Position numbers and translations under genes: made by a program. Positions 7,565 to 15,610 of a stretch of DNA of 64,000 nt are shown here, one piece after another; within the stretch, counting starts at the first letter, position 1; the number at the start of each line of letters is the position of its first letter. The stretch is taken from contig JADJNS010000027.1 in the NCBI GenBank assembly GCA_016714225.1, forward strand, positions 62,001 to 126,000, read 5' to 3'. Below the pieces are notes generated by a model. The model did no database searches. It saw only the letters and a list, made by a program, of their open reading frames with translations, and was not told where the DNA came from. Origin of the DNA: Archangiaceae bacterium (lineage in GTDB: Bacteria; Myxococcota; Myxococcia; Myxococcales; Myxococcaceae).

Positions 7565-9196
7565 TCACTGAATGATCGGCGAGCAGCTGCAGGCGCCCAT
7601 CGCGCCGCAGGGCGCTCCGGTGAGCGAATCGAGGCAGTTCAGGTTGGTGCAGCAGGCGCCGCCGCCGGCGGTGCACATCTGGCCCACCGAGAGGCACGCC
7701 GAGACCTGGCAGGTGCCGGTGACCTGCCCGGCCGGCGTCACGCACGAGCCCCCCGCGCAGCAGTCGGCGGTGGCGCTGCACATGCCGCCCAGCGGCTGGC
7801 ACAGGCGGGCGGGGCCGCAGGTGCCCGCGTTGCACACCGAAGAGCAGCACATCGCCGAGGTGGTGCAGGTGCCGCCGTTCGCCACGCACAGCCCCGCGTC
7901 GCTGACCGTGCCGCCGCCATCGGCGCTGCCGGTGCCGCCGTCACCGCCGCCGCCGCCTTCGACCAGCCGGCAGGCGCCCTGCGAGCAGGTGAACGGCGCG
8001 CAGCAGCTGCCGCCGTCGCCGCACGCGGCGCCCGGGGTGAGGCAGCTGGGCACCACGCACTGCGCGCCGCCGTCAGAGCCGGGCAGGCAGGCCGCGCCGC
8101 CGCAGCATTGATCGCGGAACTGGCAGCCGCTGCCCTGGGGAATGCAGCACGGCGCCTGGCCGGTGTACCCGGTGGGGCACATCGTCGACCCGCCGCCGAA
8201 GCAGCGCGGAATGCCCGAGACGTCGGGCTTGCACACGTCTTTCATGCCGTCGCAGCAGTTCTGCGAGGCGTTGATCTTGCCGCCGTCGGCCAGCACCGGC
8301 GCGCCGCAGATGTTGCCCACCGGGTTGCACGACTGGCCGTTGTCGCAGCGGCCCTGGTCGCACTGCACCGAGCCGTTGGGGTTGGTGCCGCCGCCGCAGC
8401 ACATCTGCGCGCTCGAGCACGCGGTGCCGGTGAGCCGGCACCCGCCCGCGGGCAGGCACACGCTCTGGCCCGAGCCGGGGTCGAAGCAGATGCGCGAGCA
8501 GCAGTTGCTGCCTCCGGCGCAGGGCTCGCCCTCTTGGGTGCAGCCGCCGGGCAACGAGGTGCAGCGCCCCACCCCGCCGTCGTTCACCGAGCAGATCTGG
8601 CTGCAGCACTCGCTCGAGGCGTGGCACAGGTCACCTTGCGGCTGGCAGTAGAACGCCCTGCTGCACACGCCGTTGCCGCACAGGCTCGAGCAGCACTCGC
8701 CGCCGTTGCCGCACGACTGGCCGAGCACCTTGCAGCCTGAGCCCGAGAGCGCCGCACACGCGCCCGCGGTGCAGGTCTGGGTACAGCAGTCAGAGCCCAC
8801 GCTGCAGGTCTGCCCCACGTCCTTGCAGACCGTGGCCGAGCAGGTGCCGCCCACGCAGTGGTTGCTGCAGCACGCGGTGCTGTCGGCGCAGCTGCTGCCG
8901 GTGCCGCTGCAGAAGGTCGCCGCGCTGCACCGGCCGTTGCTGCAGGTGCCGCCGCAGCACACCGTGCTCGCGGTGCAGACCGTGCCGGCGCCAGAGCAGG
9001 TGCCGCCGTCGGGGAGCACCACCACCGTGCCGCCGGCGGTACCTCCGCTGGCGCCGCCGGTGCCTCCGCTTCCCCCGCTGCCCGCGGTGCCGCCGCCGGT
9101 GTTGCCGCCGTCACCGCTCGGGCTGACCGAAGTGCAGTTGCAGGCGGCGAGGGTTCCCACGGACAGCAGCGCGGCGAGGGTGCGGAGTGAGTGCAT
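7565..9196 (-). CDS. Cys-rich repeat lipoprotein
   Basis: 543 residues from the ATG at 9196, picked because it gives a clean lipoprotein signal (MHSLRTLAALLSVGTLAAC). After a Gly/Ser linker there are about eleven modules of roughly 35-45 residues, each with the pattern C...GxxC.....CCxxxCxxxxC (for example GQTCSVGSDCCTQTCTAGAC). Such modules should form disulfide-knotted beads outside the cell; similar proteins are frequent in Myxococcota and their roles are mostly unknown. A Gly-rich interruption (GGGGGDGGTGSADGGG) splits the last three modules from the rest. The gene is divergent from formate-THF ligase. Confidence 0.85.
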   Translation of the reverse strand: MHSLRTLAALLSVGTLAACNCTSVSPSGDGGNTGGGTAGSGGSGGTGGASGGTAGGTVVVLPDGGTCSGAGTVCTASTVCCGGTCSNGRCSAATFCSGTGSSCADSTACCSNHCVGGTCSATVCKDVGQTCSVGSDCCTQTCTAGACAALSGSGCKVLGQSCGNGGECCSSLCGNGVCSRAFYCQPQGDLCHASSECCSQICSVNDGGVGRCTSLPGGCTQEGEPCAGGSNCCSRICFDPGSGQSVCLPAGGCRLTGTACSSAQMCCGGGTNPNGSVQCDQGRCDNGQSCNPVGNICGAPVLADGGKINASQNCCDGMKDVCKPDVSGIPRCFGGGSTMCPTGYTGQAPCCIPQGSGCQFRDQCCGGAACLPGSDGGAQCVVPSCLTPGAACGDGGSCCAPFTCSQGACRLVEGGGGGDGGTGSADGGGTVSDAGLCVANGGTCTTSAMCCSSVCNAGTCGPARLCQPLGGMCSATADCCAGGSCVTPAGQVTGTCQVSACLSVGQMCTAGGGACCTNLNCLDSLTGAPCGAMGACSCSPIIQ

Positions 9197-9285
9197 GGCG
9201 GTGGGGAGACCCTGAGATAGGGGCAAAGGCCACGCCCACAACAACCGACCCCGAGCGCGCGCGAGCCGTTTATGCTGCGCGGCCC

Positions 9286-10896
9286 ATGCGCCCCATCGCC
9301 GACGTCGCCCACGATCTCGCCCTCGAGCCCGGCGACATTCTCCCCTTCGGTCACCACCTCGCGAAGCTCGCCTTCCCCACCTTCGAGCGCCTGCGCACAG
9401 CGGCTCCCCGCGGCAAGCTGGTGCTGGTCACCGCGATGACGCCCACCAAGTACGGCGAGGGCAAGACCACCACCACCATCGGCCTCACCGAGGGCCTGGT
9501 GCGGCGCGGGCACCACGCGGTCGCGGCGCTGCGCGAGCCGTCGCTGGGCCCCATCTTCGGCGCCAAGGGCGGCGGCACCGGCGGCGGCAAGGCCACCATG
9601 GAGCCGTCGACGCGCATCAACATGCACTGCACCGGCGACCTGCACGCCATCGGCGCGGCGAACGAGGTGCTCGCGGCGCTCACCGACAATGCGCTGAACT
9701 TCGGCACCACCCCGCTCAAGCAGATCACCTGGCGGCGCTGCCTCGACATGAACGACCGCTTCCTGCGCAACGTGGTGATCGGCCTGGGCGGCAGCGCGCA
9801 CGGGGTGCCGCGCGAAGACGGCTTCGACATCACCGCTGCGTCGCAGGTGATGGCCACCCTGTGCATGGCCGACGGCATCGAAGATCTGAAGGTACGGCTG
9901 GGGCGGCTGATCGTCGGCACCGCGCCGGGTGGCACGCCGGTGACCGCCGCCGACGTGAAGGCGGTGGGGGCGATGTCGGCGATGCTCTACGACGCGATTC
10001 TGCCCAACCTGGCGCAGACCACCGAGGGCACGCCGGTGCTGCTGCACGGCGGCCCCTTCGCCAACATCGCCCACGGCTGCAACAGCGTGGTGGCCACCAA
10101 GAGCGCGCTGGGCCTGGCCGACATCGTCTGCACCGAGGCCGGCTTCGCGTTCGATCTGGGGGGCGAGAAGTTTCTCGACCTCAAGTGCCGCATGCACGGG
10201 CTGTGGCCGAGCGCGGTGGTGCTGGTGGTGACCGCGCGGGCACTGCGCGCGCACGGCGGAGACCAGCCCGGCCTGCAGGCGATCGAGCGCGGCTTCGCCA
10301 ACGCCGAGCGCCACCTGCAGAGCATTCGCTCGTACGGCCTCACCCCGATCGTGGCGATCAACGTCTTCCCCACCGACACCGCCGAAGAGCACGCGCTGAT
10401 CGAGAAGCTGTGCGCCGCGCGCGACGTGCAGGCGGCGCGCTGCGAGGGCTTCGCCAAGGGCGGCGCAGGCGCTGAAGCCCTGGCCGACCTGGTGGCAGCG
10501 CAGGTGAAGAAGCCGGGCAGCCCGCCCAGGCACCCCTACGCGCTCGACGCTCCGGCCGAAGAGAAGATCCGCGCCATCGCCACCACCATCTACGGCGCGG
10601 CAGGCGTCGAGCTCACCGCCGAGGCCAAGAAAGATCTCGAGCGCGCGCGCACCTGGGGCTTCGGCAACCTGCCCATCTGCATGGCCAAGACGCACCTCTC
10701 GCTCTCCGACGACCCGGCGCTGCCCGGCGCGCCCACCGGCTTCACCGTCACCGTCAGAGAGATACGGGTCTCGGCGGGCGCGGGCTTTCTGCTGGCGCTG
10801 ACCGGCGAGATTCTCACCATGCCGGGCCTGCCCAAGGTGCCGTCGGCGTACGCCCTCGACCTGGGCGCCGACGACGTGGTCACTGGCGTTCACTGA
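9286..10896 (+). CDS. fhs: Formate--tetrahydrofolate ligase
   Basis: 536 residues from the ATG at 9286; the family's usual start (MRPIADVAHDLALEPGD) begins there, and longer starts have no homology-like sequence. ATP-dependent ligation of formate to THF gives 10-formyl-THF for purine and one-carbon metabolism. Family motifs are present: P-loop YGEGKTTTTIGL, REPSLGPIFGAKGGG, GVPREDGFDI, GGPFANIAHGCNSV, and the ending LTGEILTMPGLPKVPSAY. It is about 20 residues shorter than many homologues, mainly in the region after the P-loop. A TATGCT hexamer lies 9 nt before the start. A hairpin follows the stop. Confidence 0.95.
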   Translation: MRPIADVAHDLALEPGDILPFGHHLAKLAFPTFERLRTAAPRGKLVLVTAMTPTKYGEGKTTTTIGLTEGLVRRGHHAVAALREPSLGPIFGAKGGGTGGGKATMEPSTRINMHCTGDLHAIGAANEVLAALTDNALNFGTTPLKQITWRRCLDMNDRFLRNVVIGLGGSAHGVPREDGFDITAASQVMATLCMADGIEDLKVRLGRLIVGTAPGGTPVTAADVKAVGAMSAMLYDAILPNLAQTTEGTPVLLHGGPFANIAHGCNSVVATKSALGLADIVCTEAGFAFDLGGEKFLDLKCRMHGLWPSAVVLVVTARALRAHGGDQPGLQAIERGFANAERHLQSIRSYGLTPIVAINVFPTDTAEEHALIEKLCAARDVQAARCEGFAKGGAGAEALADLVAAQVKKPGSPPRHPYALDAPAEEKIRAIATTIYGAAGVELTAEAKKDLERARTWGFGNLPICMAKTHLSLSDDPALPGAPTGFTVTVREIRVSAGAGFLLALTGEILTMPGLPKVPSAYALDLGADDVVTGVH

Positions 10897-10897
10897 A

Positions 10898-10918
10898 AAG
10901 CCCCGAATTTCGAGGCTT
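10898..10918 (+). terminator. Hairpin after fhs
   Basis: AAGCC and GGCTT flank an inner CGA/TCG pairing with one C-A mismatch, directly after the fhs stop codon. No T-run follows. It would help separate fhs from the nuclease gene. Confidence 0.4.
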
Positions 10919-10951
10919 CGCCGCGCGGCCGGAAGCGGTGTCGGATCGCTC

Positions 10952-10968
10952 CTGTACATTCGTTCAGC
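10952..10968 (+). promoter_or_regulatory. Probable LexA (SOS) operator at the start of the YhcG-type gene
   Basis: CTGTACATTCGTTCAGC fits every position of the Myxococcus xanthus LexA motif as I recall it (CTRHAMRYBYGTTCAGS). It ends one base before the ATG at 10969, so LexA would cover the start of transcription. A -10-like TACATT (10955-10960) lies inside it, 8 nt before the ATG. No Shine-Dalgarno is possible here, so the mRNA may be leaderless. Confidence 0.65.
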
Positions 10969-12063
10969 ATGAAGCTCGCCCGCTACCAGAAGACTCTCGC
11001 CGACGTCAGTGCACTGCTGTCTGCCGCCCGGTCTGCCTCGGCCCGCTCGGTGAACTCGCTGATGACCACCACCTACTTTCTCATCGGCCGCCGCATCGTC
11101 GAAGACGAGCAGCAAGGAGAGGTGCGCGCCGACTACGGCGAGCAGCTGGTCGAGCGGCTGGCCGCCGATCTCACCCGGCGCTTCGGGCGCGGGTTCTCGC
11201 GGCGCAACCTGTTCTTGATGCGCGCCTTCTTCCTCGACCAGCGGGCAATTGTGCAGACGCCGTCTGCACAATCTTTTCCGCTCCCCTGGAGCCACTACGT
11301 GCGGCTGATGCCGCTCGGCTCCATCGACGCGCGCCGCTTCTACGAGCGCGAGGCGCTCACCGGAGGGTGGACCTTCAAGCAGCTCGACCGCCAGGTGCAG
11401 AGCCAGTTCTACGAGCGCACCATGCTGGCGCGAAAGAAGAAGGTCGCCCGGGGCGAGCGCGAAGAGCGCACCGAGCGCGAGGTGTTCAAAGACCCCTTCC
11501 TGCTCGAGTTCCTCGACCTCAAAGACGAGTACTCCGAGAACGAGCTCGAATCGGCGCTGGTGGCGCGGCTCGAGTCGCTGCTGCTCGAGCTGGGGTCCGA
11601 GTTCGCCTTCATCGGCCGGCAGAAGCGGCTGCGCATCGGCGAAGAGTGGTACCGGGTCGACCTGCTGCTCTTTCACCGGCGGTTGCGCTGCCTGGTGATC
11701 GTCGACCTGAAGCTCGGCAAGTTCAGCCACGCCGACGCGGGGCAGATGCACATGTACCTGAACTACGCCCGCGCCCACTGGAAGCTCGAGTCCGAGAACC
11801 CTCCGGTGGGGTTGATTCTGTGCGCCCAGGGCGACCAGGCGCTCGCCCACTACGCGCTCGAGGGCCTCGAGAACACCGTGCTGGCGGCCGAGTACCGCAC
11901 CGTCTTGCCCAAGGAGCGCACCCTGGTGCTGGAGCTGCAGAAGGGGCTGCGAGAGCAGGCCGAAAGGGGCCGCACAAACGTGTTGCTGACCCCAGCCTCG
12001 ATCCCTATAACCGCGCGAAATGAGCCAGTGGGCGCTGGACCAGCTGCAAGCGAAGCTTCCTGA
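10969..12063 (+). CDS. YhcG-type (DUF1016) PDDEXK nuclease family protein
   Basis: 364 residues. The N-terminal helical domain (DUF1016_N: TTYFLIGRRIVEDEQQG, YGEQLVERLAADLTRRFG, FSRRNLFLMRAFF, WSHYVRLM) is followed by the PDDEXK nuclease domain, in which RVDLLLFHRRLRCLVIVDLK supplies the Asp and (D/E)xK residues and NPPVGLILC closes the core. Homologues are found in defence and mobile contexts and have been tied to DNA processing. The last 15 codons overlap nuoC, which is odd for a nuclease gene and suggests insertion at the head of the nuo operon. The upstream LexA-like operator implies induction by DNA damage. Confidence 0.88.
   Translation: MKLARYQKTLADVSALLSAARSASARSVNSLMTTTYFLIGRRIVEDEQQGEVRADYGEQLVERLAADLTRRFGRGFSRRNLFLMRAFFLDQRAIVQTPSAQSFPLPWSHYVRLMPLGSIDARRFYEREALTGGWTFKQLDRQVQSQFYERTMLARKKKVARGEREERTEREVFKDPFLLEFLDLKDEYSENELESALVARLESLLLELGSEFAFIGRQKRLRIGEEWYRVDLLLFHRRLRCLVIVDLKLGKFSHADAGQMHMYLNYARAHWKLESENPPVGLILCAQGDQALAHYALEGLENTVLAAEYRTVLPKERTLVLELQKGLREQAERGRTNVLLTPASIPITARNEPVGAGPAASEAS
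11248..11272. repeat. Near-perfect 25-bp palindrome inside the nuclease gene
   Basis: Arms ATTGTGCAGACG and CGTCTGCACAAT are perfect inverted copies separated by one base. It encodes IVQTPSAQ, a hydrophobic-polar linker between the helical subdomains. A palindrome this long is unlikely by chance in coding DNA. Confidence 0.85.
11983..12011 (+). promoter_or_regulatory. Candidate promoter for the nuo operon
   Basis: TTGCTG, 17 nt, TATAAC lies in the last codons of the YhcG-type gene, with the -10 ending 8 nt before the nuoC ATG (12020). Transcription would start about at the ATG, giving a leaderless nuoC message and freeing the respiratory genes from LexA control of the nuclease. Confidence 0.55.
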
Positions 12064-12547
12064 TGCGTTGGAGGAGCGGTACGTCGACCGCGCCGGCGGT
12101 CATTGGGGCGTGGTGCGTCGCGAGAAGATCGCCGACGCCGCGAAGGTGTTGAAGGAAGAGCTCGACTTCAAGTTGTTCATCTCGATCGACGCGGTCGACC
12201 GGCTGCTCCTGCCCGAGAACGACCCTCGCTTCGAGGTGGTCTACTTTCTCTACTCGGTGTCGCGAAACGAGCACGTGCGCCTGAAGGTGCGCTGCTCTGA
12301 AGACGACCCCGAGATCCCCACCATTCGGCACGTGTACCAGGGAGCCAACTGGGGCGAGCGCCTCACCTGGGATTTCTACGGCATTCGCTTCAAGGGGCAC
12401 GGTGACCTGCGGCGCATGGTGCTCTACGAAGAGTTCAAGGGGCACCCGCTGCGCAAAGACTACGCGATGCGCGATCGTCAGCCGCTCATTCCCGAGCGGC
12501 CGATCAAAGACATCTTCCGCGGCCCCGGCACCAACGGAGCGACCTGA
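12020..12547 (+). CDS. nuoC: NADH-quinone oxidoreductase subunit C
   Basis: 175 residues matching the 30-kDa subunit of complex I, part of the peripheral arm that contacts NuoD. The family signature is clear: GANWGERLTWDFYGIRFKGH followed by EFKGHPLRKDYAMRDRQP. Length is normal for an unfused NuoC. It overlaps the 3' end of the nuclease gene by 44 bp and is followed by nuoD with 2 bp between stop and start. No nuoA or nuoB precedes it. Confidence 0.95.
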   Translation: MSQWALDQLQAKLPDALEERYVDRAGGHWGVVRREKIADAAKVLKEELDFKLFISIDAVDRLLLPENDPRFEVVYFLYSVSRNEHVRLKVRCSEDDPEIPTIRHVYQGANWGERLTWDFYGIRFKGHGDLRRMVLYEEFKGHPLRKDYAMRDRQPLIPERPIKDIFRGPGTNGAT

Positions 12548-12549
12548 AC

Positions 12550-13773
12550 ATGAGCGCCGACGACTACGATCCGTCTCCTTCGAACGAAGAGCTCGAAGCG
12601 CACCTGCAGACCCGCAACATGGTGGTGAACCTGGGGCCCTCGCACCCCGCGATGCACGGCACCGTGCGCATGAGGGTCGAGCTCGACGGCGAGACCATCG
12701 TCAAGGTCGACACCGAGATCGGCTTTCTGCACCGCGGCTTCCAGAAGAGCTGCGAGAACGTCACGTGGACGCAGTGTCTGCCGTACACCGACCGGCTCAA
12801 CTACGTCTCGGCGCTGGGCAACAACTTCGGCTTCCTGCACGCGGTCGAAGAGCTGATCGGCCTCGAGATACCCGAGCGGGCCAAGTACATTCGCGTGATC
12901 GGGGCCGAGCTGCACCGCATCTGCGATCACCTCACCGCCACCGGCGCGCTGGGCCTCGAGCTCGGCGCGTTCGCCGCGTTTCTGTACGGCGTCGAGGCCC
13001 GCGAGCTGTTGTGGGATCGGGTGACCGAGCTCACCGGGGCGCGCCTCACCACCAGCTACGGCCGCATCGGGGGCTTGAACCGCGACCTGCCGCCGACGTG
13101 GCCGGCCCTGGTCGAGAAGTCGCTCAAGAAGACCGAAGAGCTGGCGGGCGAGGTCGAGGCGCTGCTCTCGCGCAACCGCATCTTCGTCGACCGCTGCCGC
13201 GGCACCGGCATCATCACCACCCAAGACGCGCTCGACTTCGGCTTCACCGGCCCCTGCCTGCGCGCCAACGGGGTGAAGTACGACGTGCGCAAGGCCAAGC
13301 CGTACTGGGTCTACGACCGGCTCGACTTCGAGGTGCCGGTGGGCGCGAGCGGAGACAACTACGACCGCTACCTGTGCCGCGTCGAAGAGATGAAGCAGTC
13401 GATCAAGATGATTCGCCAGTGCTTCAAAGAGATGCCCGAAGGCCCGGTGATGGTCGACGACTGGCGCATCGCGCTGCCCCCCAAGCAAGAGGTCTACAGC
13501 ACCATCGAAGGCGTGATGGCGCACTTCAAGCTGGTGATGGAGGGCGTGCAGGTGCCGGCCGGTGAGGTCTACAGCTGCACCGAGGGCGCCAACGGAGAGC
13601 TGGGGTGGTACCTGCGCAGCGACGGCAGCGGCCGGCCCTACAAAGTGCACGTGCGCGCGCCGGGGTTCCACATTCTCTCGGGCGTGAACAAGATGATCGA
13701 GGGCCGCATGCTCGCCGACCTCGTTCCCACCTTCGACACCATCAACATGATCGGCGGAGAGGTCGAGCAATGA
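12550..13773 (+). CDS. nuoD: NADH-quinone oxidoreductase subunit D
   Basis: 407 residues of the 49-kDa complex I subunit, which forms the quinone-binding pocket with NuoB. Recognisable motifs: LGPSHPAMHGTVRMRVELDG, EIGFLHRGFQKSCE, YTDRLNYVSALGNNFGF, RELLWDRVTELTGARLTTSYGRIGG and the C-terminal HILSGVNKMIEGRMLADLVP. The usual second half-pocket residues are replaced by Asn/Glu in places, as seen in many bacterial NuoD. The stop overlaps the nuoG start (ATGA), implying coupled translation. Confidence 0.96.
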   Translation: MSADDYDPSPSNEELEAHLQTRNMVVNLGPSHPAMHGTVRMRVELDGETIVKVDTEIGFLHRGFQKSCENVTWTQCLPYTDRLNYVSALGNNFGFLHAVEELIGLEIPERAKYIRVIGAELHRICDHLTATGALGLELGAFAAFLYGVEARELLWDRVTELTGARLTTSYGRIGGLNRDLPPTWPALVEKSLKKTEELAGEVEALLSRNRIFVDRCRGTGIITTQDALDFGFTGPCLRANGVKYDVRKAKPYWVYDRLDFEVPVGASGDNYDRYLCRVEEMKQSIKMIRQCFKEMPEGPVMVDDWRIALPPKQEVYSTIEGVMAHFKLVMEGVQVPAGEVYSCTEGANGELGWYLRSDGSGRPYKVHVRAPGFHILSGVNKMIEGRMLADLVPTFDTINMIGGEVEQ

Positions 13774-15608
13774 GCGACGACAAGAAGCCCACTGCGCCTG
13801 CGCCGAGCGCCGCTGCTCCGGCGTCGGGCGTGCCCGCCACCGCACCTGCGCCCATCGCCGGCGCGCCGCAGAGCACCTCGAAGCCCGGGGCCGCGGTACC
13901 GCCGCCTCCTCCGGCGCCCGGGGCCAAGCCGCCACCGAAGAACCCCGGCATGGTGACCTTCACCGTCGACGGCAAAGAGGTGGTCGCCAAGCCCGGCACC
14001 AACATGATCGAGGCGGCCAAGCAGGTGGGCGTCGAGATCCCCTACTACTGCTGGCACCCTCGCCTCTCGATCGCGGCGAACTGCCGCATGTGCCTGGTCG
14101 AGTCGTCGACCTCGCCGAAGCTGGTGCCGGCCTGCCAGACCGCGATCGCCGAGGGCATGGCGATCAAGGCCACCTCGGCCAAGGTGCAAGAACAGCAGCG
14201 CGCGGTGATGGAGTTCCTGCTCTTGAACCACCCGGTCGACTGCTCGATCTGCGACCAGGCCGGCGAGTGCAAGCTGCAGGACTACTACATGCGCTACGAC
14301 CACAAGTCGTCGCGCCTCGAGCGCATCTCGGGCATCGAAGACGGGCCCGGCATGAAGGTGCTGCGCAACAAGCGCAAGGTGCTCGGCCCCACGGTGGTGC
14401 TCGATCAAGAGCGCTGCGTGCTTTGCACCCGCTGCGTGCGCTTCATGGACGAGGTGGCCAAGGAACCGCAGCTGGGCGTGTTCGGCCGCGGCAGCCACGA
14501 GCGCATCGACGTGCACCCGCAGTTCGGCGAGCTGAAGTCGAACTACTCGGGAAACACCGTCGACATCTGCCCGGTCGGCGCGCTGCTCAACCGCGACTTC
14601 CGCTTCCGCGCGCGCGCCTGGTTTCTCTCGGCGGCGCCGAGCGTCTGCACCGGCTGCTCGCGCGGCTGCTCGACCTTCGCCGACTTCATGGGGCAAGACA
14701 CGTACCGCTACCGCCCGCGCGAGAACGAGCAGATCAACAAGAGCTGGATGTGCGATCAGGGCCGGCTCTCGTACAAGTCGCTCAACAAGGGTCGCGTGCT
14801 GCAGAGCGTGATCGGCCGCGGCGCCGACGCGCGCGAAGCGGGCCGCGCCGAAGCGGTGAAGTACGCGGCGGCGAAGCTCAAGCCCCTGGTGGGCAGCGTC
14901 GCGGTCGCCGCGTCTCCGGTTGCGTCGAACGAAGACCTGATGGCGGGCCTGACCTTCGCGCGCGACGTGCTGGGCGCGAAGAGCGTCTACGTGAGCGGGC
15001 GCCCTGCCGGCGAGGCCGATCACTTCTTGATGATGGCCGACAAGAACCCCAACCGCCGCGGGCTCGAGTCGATCGCCAAGGCGCTGGGGCTGAACGTCGA
15101 GAAGTTCGAGAAGCTGTCTGCCGCGGTCGAGGGCGGCCAGGTGAAGGCGCTCTACGCGATCGGCGCCGAGATGCCCGACGCGGGCTTCGCCGCCAAGGCC
15201 GCGACGCTCGAGCTGCTGGTGCTGCAGGCGACCAACGAAGACGCGCTCACCGCGCAGGCGCAGGTGCTGTTGCCCGCGTCGACGCACGTCGAAGACGAAG
15301 GCACCTTCACCCAGGAAGGCGGCATCACCCAGCGCTTCCGCCGCGCGTACCCGCCCAAGGGTGACGCGCAGCCGCACTGGAAGTGGGCGGTCGAGCTGGC
15401 GAAGGAAATGGGCGGCAGCCTGGCGTGGTCGAGCTCGCGCGAGGTCTTTCGCATGGTGGCGCCGACGGTGCCCGAGCTGGCGTCGTTCGAGTGGGACAAG
15501 CAGGCTCCGGTGAACATCAAGCAGGGCATCAGCGTGCCGGCGGCCTCTGCCGACGGGCGCCCGCCCGGTTGGCGTGAGTTCGGCGCGCCGCGCGTGAAGG
15601 GGATCTGA
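13770..15608 (+). CDS. nuoG: NADH-quinone oxidoreductase subunit G (short form)
   Basis: 612 residues from the ATG at 13770. The first 57 residues are an Ala/Pro-rich, probably disordered leader not typical of NuoG. Then comes a 2Fe-2S ferredoxin domain (CWHPRLSIAANCRMC, CQTA), the His-Cys3 4Fe-4S segment (HPVDCSICDQAGECKLQ), a second 4Fe-4S motif (CVLCTRCVRFMDEV) and CTGCSRGC, followed by a shortened molybdopterin-oxidoreductase-like part (WMCDQGRLSYKSLN, then EDEGTFTQEGGITQRFRRA). E. coli NuoG has about 900 residues, so the catalytically idle C-terminal domain is much reduced. It carries electrons along the Fe-S chain. Confidence 0.93.
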   Translation: MSDDKKPTAPAPSAAAPASGVPATAPAPIAGAPQSTSKPGAAVPPPPPAPGAKPPPKNPGMVTFTVDGKEVVAKPGTNMIEAAKQVGVEIPYYCWHPRLSIAANCRMCLVESSTSPKLVPACQTAIAEGMAIKATSAKVQEQQRAVMEFLLLNHPVDCSICDQAGECKLQDYYMRYDHKSSRLERISGIEDGPGMKVLRNKRKVLGPTVVLDQERCVLCTRCVRFMDEVAKEPQLGVFGRGSHERIDVHPQFGELKSNYSGNTVDICPVGALLNRDFRFRARAWFLSAAPSVCTGCSRGCSTFADFMGQDTYRYRPRENEQINKSWMCDQGRLSYKSLNKGRVLQSVIGRGADAREAGRAEAVKYAAAKLKPLVGSVAVAASPVASNEDLMAGLTFARDVLGAKSVYVSGRPAGEADHFLMMADKNPNRRGLESIAKALGLNVEKFEKLSAAVEGGQVKALYAIGAEMPDAGFAAKAATLELLVLQATNEDALTAQAQVLLPASTHVEDEGTFTQEGGITQRFRRAYPPKGDAQPHWKWAVELAKEMGGSLAWSSSREVFRMVAPTVPELASFEWDKQAPVNIKQGISVPAASADGRPPGWREFGAPRVKGI

Positions 15609-15610
15609 CC

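Noticed and set aside
8584..11850. A 1088-codon open frame on the minus strand across fhs and the nuclease gene
   Set aside because: It is a shadow frame of high-GC genes on the other strand, with repetitive Arg/Ala/Gly/His composition and no motif; fhs and YhcG explain the DNA fully.
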